NCBI GenBank assembly: GCA_025355245.1
Contig: JANXZZ010000179.1
Span: forward strand, 1 to 58,104
DNA length: 58,104 bases
Source of the DNA: Pseudomonadota bacterium
GTDB taxonomy: Bacteria; Pseudomonadota; Gammaproteobacteria; Steroidobacterales; Steroidobacteraceae
Reading direction: 5' to 3'
In this document: one piece after another, positions 1 to 8,097 of the stretch
Layout of the letters: each line of letters opens with the position of its first letter
Position numbering within the stretch: the stretch's first letter is position 1
Translations under genes and position numbers: made by a program
The notes under the pieces: generated by a model
The model's database searches: none
What the model was told of the DNA's origin: nothing
What the model saw: only the letters and a program-made list of their open reading frames with translations

Positions 1-599
1 CAGCAGAAGAGTGGCAGGCGCAAGAGCGTCATGCCGGGCGCGCGCATGTTGAGGATGGTCACGATCACGTTGATCGCGCCCATGATCGAGGAGGCGCCCA
101 TCAGGTGGATTGCGAAGATTGTCAGCGGGAAGCTCGTGCCCGCCTGCAGCGACAGCGGCGGATACAGTGTCCAGCCGCCGGCGGGTCCCCCACCCGCGGT
201 GAAGAACGAGGACAAGAGCAGCGTGAACGCGAACGGCAGGATCCAGAAGCTGTAGTTGTTCATGCGCGGCAGCGCCATGTCCGGCGCGCCGATCTGCAGC
301 GGCACCATCCAGTTGGCGAGGCCGACGAAAGCGGGCATCACGCCGCCGAAGATCATGACCAGCGCGTGGCTGGTGACGAGCGAGTTGTAGAAGCCGGGAT
401 CGAAGAACTGAAGCCCGGGCTTGAAGAGCTCGAGCCGGATCATCATCGCCATGAAGCCGCCGATCATGAACATCACGAGCGCAAACACCAGGTACATCGT
501 GCCGATGTCCTTGTGGTTGGTCGCGAACAGCCAGCGACCGATGCCGTGCGGCTTGTGGTCGTCGTGCTGGTCGTGAGCGTGCGTATCAGCGTGTGCCAT
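1..599 (-). CDS. ctaD: Cytochrome c oxidase subunit I, N-terminal part (cut by window edge)
   Basis: The first 199 codons of the catalytic subunit of an aa3-type haem-copper oxidase, which reduces O2 and pumps protons in the inner membrane. The ATG is at 599-597. A short His/Asp-rich head (AHADTHAHDQHDDH) is followed by the family motif TNHKDIG, a first membrane segment, and TSHALVMIF, which holds the low-spin haem ligand His. IGAPDMALPRMNN is the conserved loop after helix II. The rest of the protein lies outside the window. It is 24 bases downstream of coxB and on the same strand, so the two form one operon. Identification is secure; the aa3 subtype follows from the CuA-bearing neighbour. 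Confidence 0.95.
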   Translation of the reverse strand, partial: MAHADTHAHDQHDDHKPHGIGRWLFATNHKDIGTMYLVFALVMFMIGGFMAMMIRLELFKPGLQFFDPGFYNSLVTSHALVMIFGGVMPAFVGLANWMVPLQIGAPDMALPRMNNYSFWILPFAFTLLLSSFFTAGGGPAGGWTLYPPLSLQAGTSFPLTIFAIHLMGASSIMGAINVIVTILNMRAPGMTLLRLPLFC

Positions 600-623
600 T
601 TCAGGAAACTCCGTCTTGTTCGC

Positions 624-1490
624 TCAGGGCGTCGGCGTCGTCGCCGCGGACGCGCCCGGGGCCGGGGCCGGTGCATCGGCGGCGCCGGTTGCGGGCTTCG
701 CGGCCGCCTGCTGGGCGGCGAGCCACGCCGCGAACTCGGGTTTCGAGACGACGTTCACCACGATCGGCATGAAGCCGTGGTCGCGGCCGCAGAGCTCCGC
801 GCACTGGCCCGTGAAGCGGCCCGTACGGTTCGCCTTGAACCAGGCCTCGTTGATGAATCCCGGGATCGTGTCCTTCTTGACCGCGAAGTCCGGCACCCAC
901 CACGAATGGATCACGTCGTTGCCCGTCAGCAGCAGGCGCACCTTGGTGTCGACCGGCACCACCAGTGGGTGGTCGACGTCGAGCAGATAGTCCTTGACGG
1001 TATTGGGATCGACGCCTGAGTTGAGCTGGCGGGCGAAGTTCGATTCCGCCGCCAGCGTCGAGTAGAAGCTGACGCCCTTGCCGAGGTAGTCGTACTGCCA
1101 CTTCCACTGGTAGCCGACGACCTTGACGGTGAGCTCGGAGTTGCGCGTGTCCTCCATCATGATCAGCGTGCGGGCCGCGGGAATCGCCGTCGCCACCAGG
1201 ATGATGACCGGGATGACCGTCCACACCACCTCGACGTTGGTCGAGTGCGTCAGCGTCTTGTCGGCGACGGCACCGGTCGAGCGACGGAACTTCCAGATCG
1301 AGTAGATCATCGCGCCGAACACGACCGCGGCGATGCCGACGCAGACCCAGAACATCATCATGTGAAGGGCGTACACCCGCGCCGAGATGTCGGACGCGCC
1401 GACCGGCAGGTTGTAGGTACTTTCGTAGGCGAGCGCGGGCCCGGCAGTACTGAGCCCCGCGAGCACGGTTGCGACTTTGCGATTGAACAT
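624..1490 (-). CDS. ctaC: Cytochrome c oxidase subunit II (CuA subunit)
   Basis: A 288-residue CuA-carrying subunit that takes electrons from cytochrome c and passes them to subunit I. Residues 1-21 form a signal peptide ending in GPALA. Two membrane helices follow at about 41-64 and 88-106. The periplasmic cupredoxin domain has every CuA ligand: His195 (DVIHSWW), Cys230, Glu232, Cys234, His238 and Met241 in QCAELCGRDHGFM. The C-terminal 30 residues are Ala/Pro-rich and low complexity, with no fused cytochrome c domain. It is the first gene of the operon with ctaD. The ATG at 1490 is followed directly by the signal peptide, which supports this start. Confidence 0.97.
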   Translation of the reverse strand: MFNRKVATVLAGLSTAGPALAYESTYNLPVGASDISARVYALHMMMFWVCVGIAAVVFGAMIYSIWKFRRSTGAVADKTLTHSTNVEVVWTVIPVIILVATAIPAARTLIMMEDTRNSELTVKVVGYQWKWQYDYLGKGVSFYSTLAAESNFARQLNSGVDPNTVKDYLLDVDHPLVVPVDTKVRLLLTGNDVIHSWWVPDFAVKKDTIPGFINEAWFKANRTGRFTGQCAELCGRDHGFMPIVVNVVSKPEFAAWLAAQQAAAKPATGAADAPAPAPGASAATTPTP

Positions 1491-2045
1491 CGATGCCCCT
1501 TAGCCTGTCTTCCGCTTTCCCATCACGTCGATCGCCCGACGCCGCAGCCGACTACGGTACGCGCGGTAGGCGATGGCGCCGGCGTTCGACTCGCGCTCGC
1601 GTGGCCGCGACGGGCGGCGCTTCGCGCCGGTGGAGGACCCTCAACCTCACAGGCACGTCCCCACGCGACTCGAGCGGCCGCCAGTTCCGCGGCCGGGCGC
1701 GCGGGCGGCGCAGTGTAACCTCACGCCCGCGCAGGGAAAACAGGAATTGGCGGTCGGCGGGCCGATTCGCGGACGGCGCGCCGCGCGCGCGCAGGGCCGC
1801 CGCGCTGTCGCTCGCGTCGCGCGTTTGGGCGTGCGCGCGTTGCGCTCATCACGGTTCCACCGCCTGCCCCGGAAATATATTTAAAAACATATACTTAACG
1901 TCGCGCCGCTAACCCTGGGCGAAGCCATCGCAGGCGCCTGTCCGGAGCGGCGCGGAGGCGCGCGCCGTTCGGCGTGCGCCCGGCCGCGATTGGCCGGAAA
2001 ATACGCGGCGGGGCGCCACGGAACGGCTGGCAAGGGACACATCAC
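1491..2045. other. Divergent intergenic region with an AT-rich island
   Basis: This gap lies between the divergent ctaC and Sel1/TonB genes. Most of it is GC-rich with no convincing ORF. At 1871-1899 there is a sharp AT-rich patch (GGAAATATATTT, then TATACT at 1890-1895), the likely promoter area for one or both genes. TATACT is a good -10 for the plus-strand gene, but I see no matching -35 at 17 bp. No hairpin followed by a T-run is visible. Confidence 0.4.
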
Positions 2046-3551
2046 ATGAGCAGGATCTTGGTCGCCGCGGCCGTCGCGGTCGGTCTTTCCATGGCCGGCG
2101 TCGCGCACGGCGACTTCAACTCGGCAGTAGCCGACTACGCCGCACAACGCTTCGATCCGGCACGCGCGGAATTCGAGTCGCTCGCGAGGCTCGGCGATGG
2201 CGCCTCGCAGTTCAACCTGGGCGCGATGTACCTGCGCGGCGAGGGTGTCGTCAAGGATCGCGCGATCGGGATCGGGCTCATGCTCGCCGCCGCCGAGAAC
2301 GGCTACGCGGGCGTAGGTCCCGAGAAGTTGGCCGCGATGCAGGTGGGACTCTCGCCGGACGATGCGAACAAGGTCACCGCCACGCTCGGTGAGTACGGCA
2401 AAAAAGGGCTCGCGCAACGCGGCATCCCGACCGCCGGCAACGCGCTCGCCTCCGCCGGCGGTTGTGGCGCGTACCAATGGCCGCAGCCGATCGAGATCGC
2501 CGACCGCGCGACCGGCGGCACCTGGTACAAGCAGGAGGGTGTCGTGCTGGTCGACGTCACGATCGGTACCGATGGGCTCGCCCACGACCCCGAGGTGCTG
2601 CTCGCGTTTCCGCAGGCCTTCTTCGACAAGGAAGTCGTCGACTCCTACCTGCACAGCCGGTTCAAGCCCGCGATGCTGGACGGTGTGCCGGTCGCTTCAC
2701 GCATGCGCCAAAACCTGATCGTGACCTACGACAGCGGCGGGAGGCTCTGGTCCGCGGGCCGTTTTGCCCGCGTACGCGAGGCGGCGGAGCACGGCCAGAC
2801 GGATGCCCAGTACGTCGTCGGCATGGCGGGAGCCCTCGACAAGACTCTCAAGATCGAGCCGGACCACGCGTGGGACCTGGTGCTGAACGCCGCGAAGGGC
2901 GGCAACGCCCGGGCCGAGTACATGATCGCGCTGCAGTACCTGCCTGGCCCGGGCTGCACAGGGCCCTCGCGCGGCACGTTGTGGCTCGAGCACGCGGTGC
3001 GCGGCGGCGAGCCCAGCGCGGCATTCGCGCTCGCCCGGCAGATCATGTCCGGCACCCCGACGGCCGCGGACCTGGACCGGGTGCGGTCGCTCCTTGCGAT
3101 CGCCACCAGCGGCGATGCGCCGTATCCGCTCAGGCACGCCATCGCGCTCGCGCTCGATCCGCGCCTGCAGCCGGCGTCAGCCACGCTGCTCGCCGCGGCC
3201 GCGCAAAAGCTCGACAAGTCGATGACCGGCGTCGATCCGCAGGACTACGAGGCGATCGCCGCCGCCGCCGCGGTGACCGGCGACTTCGCGAACGCGATTT
3301 CGCTGCAGGGAAAAGCGCAATCGAAGGCCCGCTCTCTCTACTGGAACACGAGCAGCATCGATGCACGTCTCGCGCTCTACCAGCGCCAGGAGAAATTCGT
3401 CGGCGACCTGCTCGAGCTGCCGCCGACCGCGACCGCGCTGCCGCCGGTGCGCGGCATCAAGATGAAGAACTGCAGGGACAAGGGCGTGCGCTGCGAACGC
3501 GTTCGCGCCGATGAGAAGGAAAAGCCGCTCGGCTCGAATATCGAGAAATAG
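2046..3551 (+). CDS. Secreted Sel1-repeat protein with TonB C-terminal-like domain
   Basis: A 501-residue periplasmic protein of unknown function. The ATG at 2046 gives a clean signal peptide (residues 1-23, ending GVAHG); the longer upstream reading is GC-rich non-coding sequence. Residues about 28-85 contain Sel1/TPR-like repeats (ASQFNLGAMYLRGEGV). Residues about 160-225 resemble the TonB C-terminal fold (GVVLVDVTIGTDG, then SRFKPAMLDGVPV). More Sel1-like helices follow (AQYVVGMAGAL, ARAEYMIALQYL). TonB-C domains in such proteins usually act as stand-alone interaction modules, because there is no N-terminal membrane anchor of the TonB type. It is monocistronic and convergent with bioC. The domain calls are by eye. 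Confidence 0.75.
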   Translation: MSRILVAAAVAVGLSMAGVAHGDFNSAVADYAAQRFDPARAEFESLARLGDGASQFNLGAMYLRGEGVVKDRAIGIGLMLAAAENGYAGVGPEKLAAMQVGLSPDDANKVTATLGEYGKKGLAQRGIPTAGNALASAGGCGAYQWPQPIEIADRATGGTWYKQEGVVLVDVTIGTDGLAHDPEVLLAFPQAFFDKEVVDSYLHSRFKPAMLDGVPVASRMRQNLIVTYDSGGRLWSAGRFARVREAAEHGQTDAQYVVGMAGALDKTLKIEPDHAWDLVLNAAKGGNARAEYMIALQYLPGPGCTGPSRGTLWLEHAVRGGEPSAAFALARQIMSGTPTAADLDRVRSLLAIATSGDAPYPLRHAIALALDPRLQPASATLLAAAAQKLDKSMTGVDPQDYEAIAAAAAVTGDFANAISLQGKAQSKARSLYWNTSSIDARLALYQRQEKFVGDLLELPPTATALPPVRGIKMKNCRDKGVRCERVRADEKEKPLGSNIEK

Positions 3552-3560
3552 CGGAACGCC

Positions 3561-4436
3561 CTAGCGGCGCCCGATCGAGCCGATTGGCACCACGACCTCG
3601 CCGCGCCGTCCGCGGACGGGCGGCGCGGATCCGGGGCGCCAGGCCTGTCCGTAGACGACCTCGCAACTGGCCGGCAGTCGTCCCTCGACACGGTAGCGTT
3701 CGTAGGCGCTCGCGACCCGCGCGAGGCGTGTGCGCGTCGTGAGTCCCGCCGCCCTGCCGACGAGCGCGTTGCGCGAGCCCACGCCGCGCAGGTCCCGGAA
3801 CAGCGCGGGCAGCGCCTCATAGGTCAGCGTGTAGCGATCGACGTCCATGACGGGGTCCGCGAAGCCGGCGCGCACGAGCGCATCGCCGATGTCGTGCATG
3901 TCGAGGAAACGGTGCACGTGCGCGGCGAGGTCGATCTCGCTCCACGCGCCGCGCAGCTCCTTGAGCGTATCGGGCCCCAACGTCGAGAACGTGACGTAGC
4001 CGCGCGGCGCCAGGATCCTGTTCAGTTCCCTGAACTGCGCGTCAAGATCGACCGACCACGGCAGCATCAGGTTCGAGAACACGAGATCGACGCTCGCGTC
4101 CCTGAACGGCAGCCTCGCGCCGTCGGCACACACGCGCTGGAAGCGCCGGCGCCAGGACTCGCGCTTCCCGGCCTCGCGCAGCATCGCGGGCGCAGCGTCG
4201 AGGGCGAGCACGCGTGCCTTGCGCCAGCGCTCGCGAAGCGCCCGCGCTGCGTGGCCGGTCCCGGTGCCGAGGTCGAGGATTACATCGGGTTCGACGGTGA
4301 GGAGGTCGAGCCGCGCGAGCATTTCCTCGCGCACTTTCGCGGCAACGACCGCGTGCTCGTCGTAGTGCGCGCTCGCGCGAGCGAACTCGCGCCTGACGGC
4401 ACGCGGATCGAGCAGCGATCGGTCTGCGGCGCTCAT
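3561..4436 (-). CDS. bioC: Malonyl-ACP O-methyltransferase BioC
   Basis: A 291-residue SAM-dependent methyltransferase that methylates malonyl-ACP to disguise it for the fatty-acid synthase, starting pimelate synthesis for biotin. The SAM-binding motif I is DLGTGTG at residues 55-61. The BioC-type N-terminus (AVRREFARASAHYDEHAVV) and the post-motif segment SNLMLPWSVD (motif IV region) are typical. The ATG at 4436 overlaps the bioH stop by four bases (ATGA), so the two genes are translationally coupled. bioB, bioF, bioD and bioA are not in the window. The C-terminus is Arg/Gly-rich and somewhat longer than usual. Confidence 0.92.
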   Translation of the reverse strand: MSAADRSLLDPRAVRREFARASAHYDEHAVVAAKVREEMLARLDLLTVEPDVILDLGTGTGHAARALRERWRKARVLALDAAPAMLREAGKRESWRRRFQRVCADGARLPFRDASVDLVFSNLMLPWSVDLDAQFRELNRILAPRGYVTFSTLGPDTLKELRGAWSEIDLAAHVHRFLDMHDIGDALVRAGFADPVMDVDRYTLTYEALPALFRDLRGVGSRNALVGRAAGLTTRTRLARVASAYERYRVEGRLPASCEVVYGQAWRPGSAPPVRGRRGEVVVPIGSIGRR

Positions 4437-5203
4437 GATCCGCGCAGGAACTCCGTCACCAGCGGCAGGAAGATCTCACGGTGTGCGAGGAACGGCGCGT
4501 GCGCTGCGCGCGGGACGATCTCGGCGCGCGCCCCGGCGATGCCGGCGGCGAGCGCGGCAATCGCCGCGGGTGGCGTCAGCCGGTCGTAGGCGCCGCCGAC
4601 CACCAGAGTCGGCGCGGCCACTGCACCGAGCTCGCCGCGCAGGTCTGTAGTCCTGAGGATCTCGAGGCACGCGCCAAGCGCAGCGGTGCTCGGCTCGCCG
4701 TGCGCGAAGGCGCTCTGCTTGAGCTCGCGCAAGGTCTCGAGCTGCTTCTCATCGCCGCGCACCTGAAGGCCAAGGAACTCGTTGACCGTCGCGCGCCAGT
4801 CGCGGCGCAGGCCCGTCGCGGCGCCACCCAGCGTCTTCTCGTCGACGCCGTACGGCCAGTCGCGGCTCTTGAGGAATTTCGGCGTCGTCGCCACGAGCAC
4901 GAGGCGCGGCACGCGCTTCGGGAACAACGTCGCGATGCGCAGCGCCACCATGCCGCCGAGCGACCAGCCGAGCAGGCTGCAGGTCTCGGGCAGGTGCTCG
5001 GCCACGCGCCGCGCCATGCCCTCGAGATCCGCCGAGCCCTTCGACCAGGTCGAGTGACCGTGCCCCGGAAGGTCGAGGGTGTGCACGCGAAAGTGCGCCT
5101 CGAGGCCGCGCGCAAGCTCCGTGAACAGGCCGCCGTGCAGCCCCCAGCCGTGCAGCAGCGCGACGTCGGGGCCGGCACCCGCGCTGACCCGGTACAGGCT
5201 CAC
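4433..5203 (-). CDS. bioH: Pimeloyl-ACP methyl ester carboxylesterase BioH
   Basis: A 256-residue alpha/beta hydrolase that removes the methyl ester from pimeloyl-ACP methyl ester, the step that ends the BioC-initiated cycle. The nucleophile elbow GWSLGG places Ser81. The rest of the triad is Asp207 (GGAYDRLTPP) and His235 (AAHAPF). The oxyanion motif LLHGWG is at 17-22. The GTG at 5203 has no clear ribosome-binding site. The frame stays open upstream across 5204-5360, so the start is uncertain. It is co-transcribed with bioC, as expected for their consecutive roles. Confidence 0.9.
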   Translation of the reverse strand: MSLYRVSAGAGPDVALLHGWGLHGGLFTELARGLEAHFRVHTLDLPGHGHSTWSKGSADLEGMARRVAEHLPETCSLLGWSLGGMVALRIATLFPKRVPRLVLVATTPKFLKSRDWPYGVDEKTLGGAATGLRRDWRATVNEFLGLQVRGDEKQLETLRELKQSAFAHGEPSTAALGACLEILRTTDLRGELGAVAAPTLVVGGAYDRLTPPAAIAALAAGIAGARAEIVPRAAHAPFLAHREIFLPLVTEFLRGS

Positions 5204-5365
5204 GTCGCGCGCGCCGCGCGGGCGGCGAATGCGCGCGCGACGGCGCGCTCCCGGTTCGGTTGGCTCAACACGAGGTCCGCATCTCCAGCGCCGGCTCCGG
5301 ACGGGAAGGCGCCCGCGAATGATGCGACGTGGCGCGCCCGCGCGCGAGTGCGATCGCCGGCGCGC

Positions 5366-5542
5366 TCAGCGCGCGTCGAGCATCGCGACGGTGGCGCTCG
5401 CTACGACGGCTGCTGCGGCGGTCGCGGCGACGGGCTCGGGCGTGCAGCTGCTCGCCGGCGTGTTGCCGAGGCTCCACGCGCCCAGCGCGGCGACCAGGAG
5501 TGCGGCAAGGGCGCCGGCGGCGCGAGACTTGATGGGAAACAT
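5366..5542 (-). CDS. Small hypothetical protein, hydrophobic N-terminus (58 aa)
   Basis: A 58-residue ORF from ATG 5542 to TGA 5366. It has a basic start (MFPIKSRAAG), a hydrophobic stretch (ALAALLVAALGAW) and an Ala/Val-rich tail with one Cys at residue 33, which would suit a small exported or membrane-anchored protein. AGGT lies about 5 bases upstream as a weak ribosome-binding site. It is divergent from the LysR gene, the usual position of a LysR target. No family recognised. In this GC-rich DNA an ORF of this length can arise by chance, so confidence is limited. Confidence 0.4.
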   Translation of the reverse strand: MFPIKSRAAGALAALLVAALGAWSLGNTPASSCTPEPVAATAAAAVVASATVAMLDAR

Positions 5543-5591
5543 GGCGGACCTGCGCGGGAATTGCCCGAAGCCAGCATAGGCTCCCGCATAA

Positions 5592-5638
5592 GTCGGAAAA
5601 ACCGGGTACTCTCGATAACACTGTTCGGCAGTTCCGAC
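5592..5638. promoter_or_regulatory. Inverted repeat in the LysR/small-ORF divergent region
   Basis: GTCGGAA at 5592-5598 and TTCCGAC at 5632-5638 form a perfect 7-base inverted repeat with a 33-base centre. It lies just upstream of the LysR start at 5655. LysR proteins commonly bind two dyad sites in the divergent promoter they control, so this could be an autoregulatory site. No experiment or alignment supports it here. Confidence 0.3.
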
Positions 5639-5654
5639 CTATCGGGGAGCCCTC

Positions 5655-6569
5655 GTGGACCGACTCCAGGCGATGCGGGTGTACTGCCGCGTGGCGCGCC
5701 TCGGCTCCTTCGCGGCGGCCGCGGACGATCTCAGCCTGTCGCGTGCGACGGTCAGCGAGTCGGTCGCGGCGCTCGAGCGCTACCTCGGGGTGAGGCTCCT
5801 GACGCGCACCACGCGGCGCATGGCCCTGACCAGCGAGGGCGCCGAGTACCTCGAGCGCTGCCAGCGCATCCTCGCCGAGGTGGAGGCGGCGGAGCTCAGC
5901 GTGCGCGGCGCCCGTGATCGACCCCAGGGTGCGCTGCGCGTCGACGTACCAACCGCGTTCGGGCGGCATCTCTTGATGCCGGCGCTGCCGCAGTTCATGA
6001 AGCGCTATCCGGACCTTGAGCTCGACCTTCGCTTCAACGACCGGGTCGTCGACCTGGTCGCGGATCGCATCGACCTCGCGGTGCGGGTCGGCGCGGTGAA
6101 GCCGCAGGGCTACGTGGCGCGGCGCATCGCGACCACGCGGCGCGTGATCTGCGGATCTCCGGCCTACCTCGCCGCGAGCGGCCGACCGGTCCGCCCCGAG
6201 GACCTGTCCGCGCACCGGCTGCTCGGCCTTGTCAACGGCGGCACGGGCCGGCGCATCGAGTGGACGTTCCGCGGCCGGCGCCTCAAGTCGCTGCGCTATG
6301 CCGCGACCTTCAACCTTGCCGAGGCGCAGGTCGCGGCCGCGCTCGCCGGGGCGGGTCTCGCGCAGACGATCGACCTCCTGACCGCGGAGTACATCGGGCG
6401 GGGCCGCCTCGAGACAGTACTCGAAGAGTTCTCGAGCGAGGGCCCCGCGATATCGGTCGTGTTCCCCGCGGCGGCGCGCGGCGCGGTCAAGGTGAAGGTG
6501 TTCGCGGACTTCGCCGAGGGCCTATTGCTGCGCTGGCGCGCGAGCCTGCCGGGCGGCGGTGGCGCCTAG
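5655..6569 (+). CDS. LysR-family transcriptional regulator
   Basis: A 304-residue regulator. Residues 1-60 form the winged helix-turn-helix (MDRLQAMRVYCRVARLGSFA, then SRATVSESVAALERYLGVRLLTRTTR in two steps). Residues about 90-295 form the periplasmic-binding-like effector domain (GALRVDVPTAFGRHLLMPALPQF). The GTG start at 5655 follows GGGGAGC at a suitable distance. The protein resembles the large CrgA/DsdC-like subgroup often annotated only as LysR. The effector and target are unknown; the small ORF on the other side of the divergent region is the obvious candidate. It is convergent with ubiA. Confidence 0.92.
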   Translation: MDRLQAMRVYCRVARLGSFAAAADDLSLSRATVSESVAALERYLGVRLLTRTTRRMALTSEGAEYLERCQRILAEVEAAELSVRGARDRPQGALRVDVPTAFGRHLLMPALPQFMKRYPDLELDLRFNDRVVDLVADRIDLAVRVGAVKPQGYVARRIATTRRVICGSPAYLAASGRPVRPEDLSAHRLLGLVNGGTGRRIEWTFRGRRLKSLRYAATFNLAEAQVAAALAGAGLAQTIDLLTAEYIGRGRLETVLEEFSSEGPAISVVFPAAARGAVKVKVFADFAEGLLLRWRASLPGGGGA

Positions 6570-6582
6570 CGCCGGGCGCCAC

Positions 6583-7515
6583 TCAGTGCGCGGACTTTCC
6601 GAACAGGTAGTCGAGCGCGATGCCGAGGAAGATGGCCAGGCCGAACCAGTGGTTGTTCAGGAACGCGCGAAAGCAGTCGCGCGGCGTGCGCGCGCGGATG
6701 AGCCACTGCTGCCACGCGAACAGGCAGGCGCCCAGCACCAGCGCGAACCGGAACCAGCGGCCGAGCCCGGCCTGCTCGGCGGCGAGCCACAGCGCCACCA
6801 GCACCATCGCCTGCATCGCCGCGATCACGAAGCGATCCGCATCGCCCAGCAGGATCGCCGATGAGCGCACGCCGAGCTTGAGGTCGTCCTCGCGATCCAC
6901 CATCGCGTACATCGTGTCGTAGGCGGCCGCCCACAGCACGCCCGCGACGAACAGCAGCCAGCCGAGGCGCGATACCTGGCCGGTCTCGGCGGCGAAGGCC
7001 ATCGGGATCGACCAGGAGAACGCCGCCCCGAGCCACACCTGCGGCAGCGGGAAAAAGCGCTTGAGGAACGGATACACGATCGTGAGCGCGGCGCCGGCGA
7101 AGGACAGCTCGATCGTCAGGCGGTCGAGGGTCAGCACCAGCGCGAAGGCGAGCATCGAAAGGATCGCGAAGATGAGCAGCGCCTCCGGCGGTGACACGCG
7201 CCCGGTCGCCAGCACGCGTTGCTCGGTGCGCGCGACGTGCGGGTCGACGCGACGGTCGGCGAAGTCGTTGATTGCGCAGCCTGCCGAGCGCATCAGCAGG
7301 ACACCCAGCGTGAACACGACGAACACGTGCTCCCTGGGGTGGCCGTGCGCGGAGATCCAGAGCGCCCACAGCGTCGGCCACAACAGCAGCCAGACGCCGA
7401 TCGGGCGATCGAGTCGCACCAGGCTCGCGTAGTCGCCGAGCGTCGAGCCCGCGCGCTTGAGCTCGAGCCAGGCGATGCCGAGGGCACCCTGCACTCGGCC
7501 GAGCGCCTTCAGCAC
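6583..7515 (-). CDS. ubiA: 4-hydroxybenzoate octaprenyltransferase UbiA
   Basis: A 310-residue polytopic inner-membrane prenyltransferase that attaches the polyprenyl chain to 4-hydroxybenzoate in ubiquinone synthesis. The first Asp-rich motif is NDFADRRVD. The second is YDTMYAMVDREDD. These bind Mg2+ and the prenyl diphosphate. About eight to nine hydrophobic helices alternate with the loops. GTG at 7515 is chosen because it overlaps the ubiC stop by seven bases, the pattern expected for the ubiC-ubiA pair; the open frame continues far upstream but there it is only the shadow of ubiC. An internal Met further down would give a slightly shorter protein. Confidence 0.94.
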   Translation of the reverse strand: MLKALGRVQGALGIAWLELKRAGSTLGDYASLVRLDRPIGVWLLLWPTLWALWISAHGHPREHVFVVFTLGVLLMRSAGCAINDFADRRVDPHVARTEQRVLATGRVSPPEALLIFAILSMLAFALVLTLDRLTIELSFAGAALTIVYPFLKRFFPLPQVWLGAAFSWSIPMAFAAETGQVSRLGWLLFVAGVLWAAAYDTMYAMVDREDDLKLGVRSSAILLGDADRFVIAAMQAMVLVALWLAAEQAGLGRWFRFALVLGACLFAWQQWLIRARTPRDCFRAFLNNHWFGLAIFLGIALDYLFGKSAH

Positions 7516-8078
7516 GGCACCAGCTCCGGCAGGAAGACCTCCTGCAGCAGCAGGCGCCGGCCGCGCAGCGCGAACCACGAGCGCCGCGCCCAGACGGTCG
7601 CCGGCGTCGCGTTGAGGCCCGCGAGCGCGCGCGCCGCGAGCGGGTGTACCGCCGGGAGCGGCGCGAACTCGAAGGGCCCGCGCTCGATGCCCTCGAGCGC
7701 ATTCAAGGTCGCGCCGAGGGAGGCATCGCCGAGCTCGGCGAGCCACGGGTGCGTCTCGAGCGTGTGGTCCGGGACCAGCGACTGCGCGAACACCCACGGC
7801 CGGCCGAGGCCGCTCAGCAGTGCCTCGCGGAGCAGGCAGCCCGAGCTCGGCGCTGCGAGCAGCGCCTGCTGCTCGCGGCTGAGGAATGCGAGCCGCTGCT
7901 CGATGAGCCTCACGCCGACCGGCGCACCGGTCGAGGCCGCGATCCGATCGGCGAGCGATGTGCTGTCGGTGAGCCACTCGCGCAGCGTCGGCGGGAGCGT
8001 GCGCAGCACCTCGGTGCCGGGTGCCCACATGTCGAAGGGCAGGAGGGGTGCGTTGGTCGGTGCGTAGGGATTCTTCAC
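7509..8078 (-). CDS. ubiC: Chorismate pyruvate-lyase UbiC
   Basis: A 189-residue enzyme that converts chorismate to 4-hydroxybenzoate and pyruvate, the first committed step of ubiquinone synthesis. The GTG at 8078 (VKNPYAPTNAPLL) is preferred over the longer reading from 8126 because GAGGCGA sits just upstream of it. Family features include DSTSLADRI, the GVRLIEQRLAFL strand, REALLSGLGRPWVFAQSL and the C-terminal QEVFLPEL with the catalytic-site Glu. It lies 19 bases after recG and feeds its product to the next gene, ubiA. Confidence 0.93.
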   Translation of the reverse strand: MKNPYAPTNAPLLPFDMWAPGTEVLRTLPPTLREWLTDSTSLADRIAASTGAPVGVRLIEQRLAFLSREQQALLAAPSSGCLLREALLSGLGRPWVFAQSLVPDHTLETHPWLAELGDASLGATLNALEGIERGPFEFAPLPAVHPLAARALAGLNATPATVWARRSWFALRGRRLLLQEVFLPELVPC

Positions 8079-8097
8079 GGGCTCGCCTCTTGCCGGG

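Noticed and set aside
1493-1912. Three overlapping plus-strand ORFs upstream of the Sel1/TonB gene
   Set aside because: They are Arg/Ala-rich shadows of GC-rich intergenic DNA without conserved features; this is the coxB promoter region.
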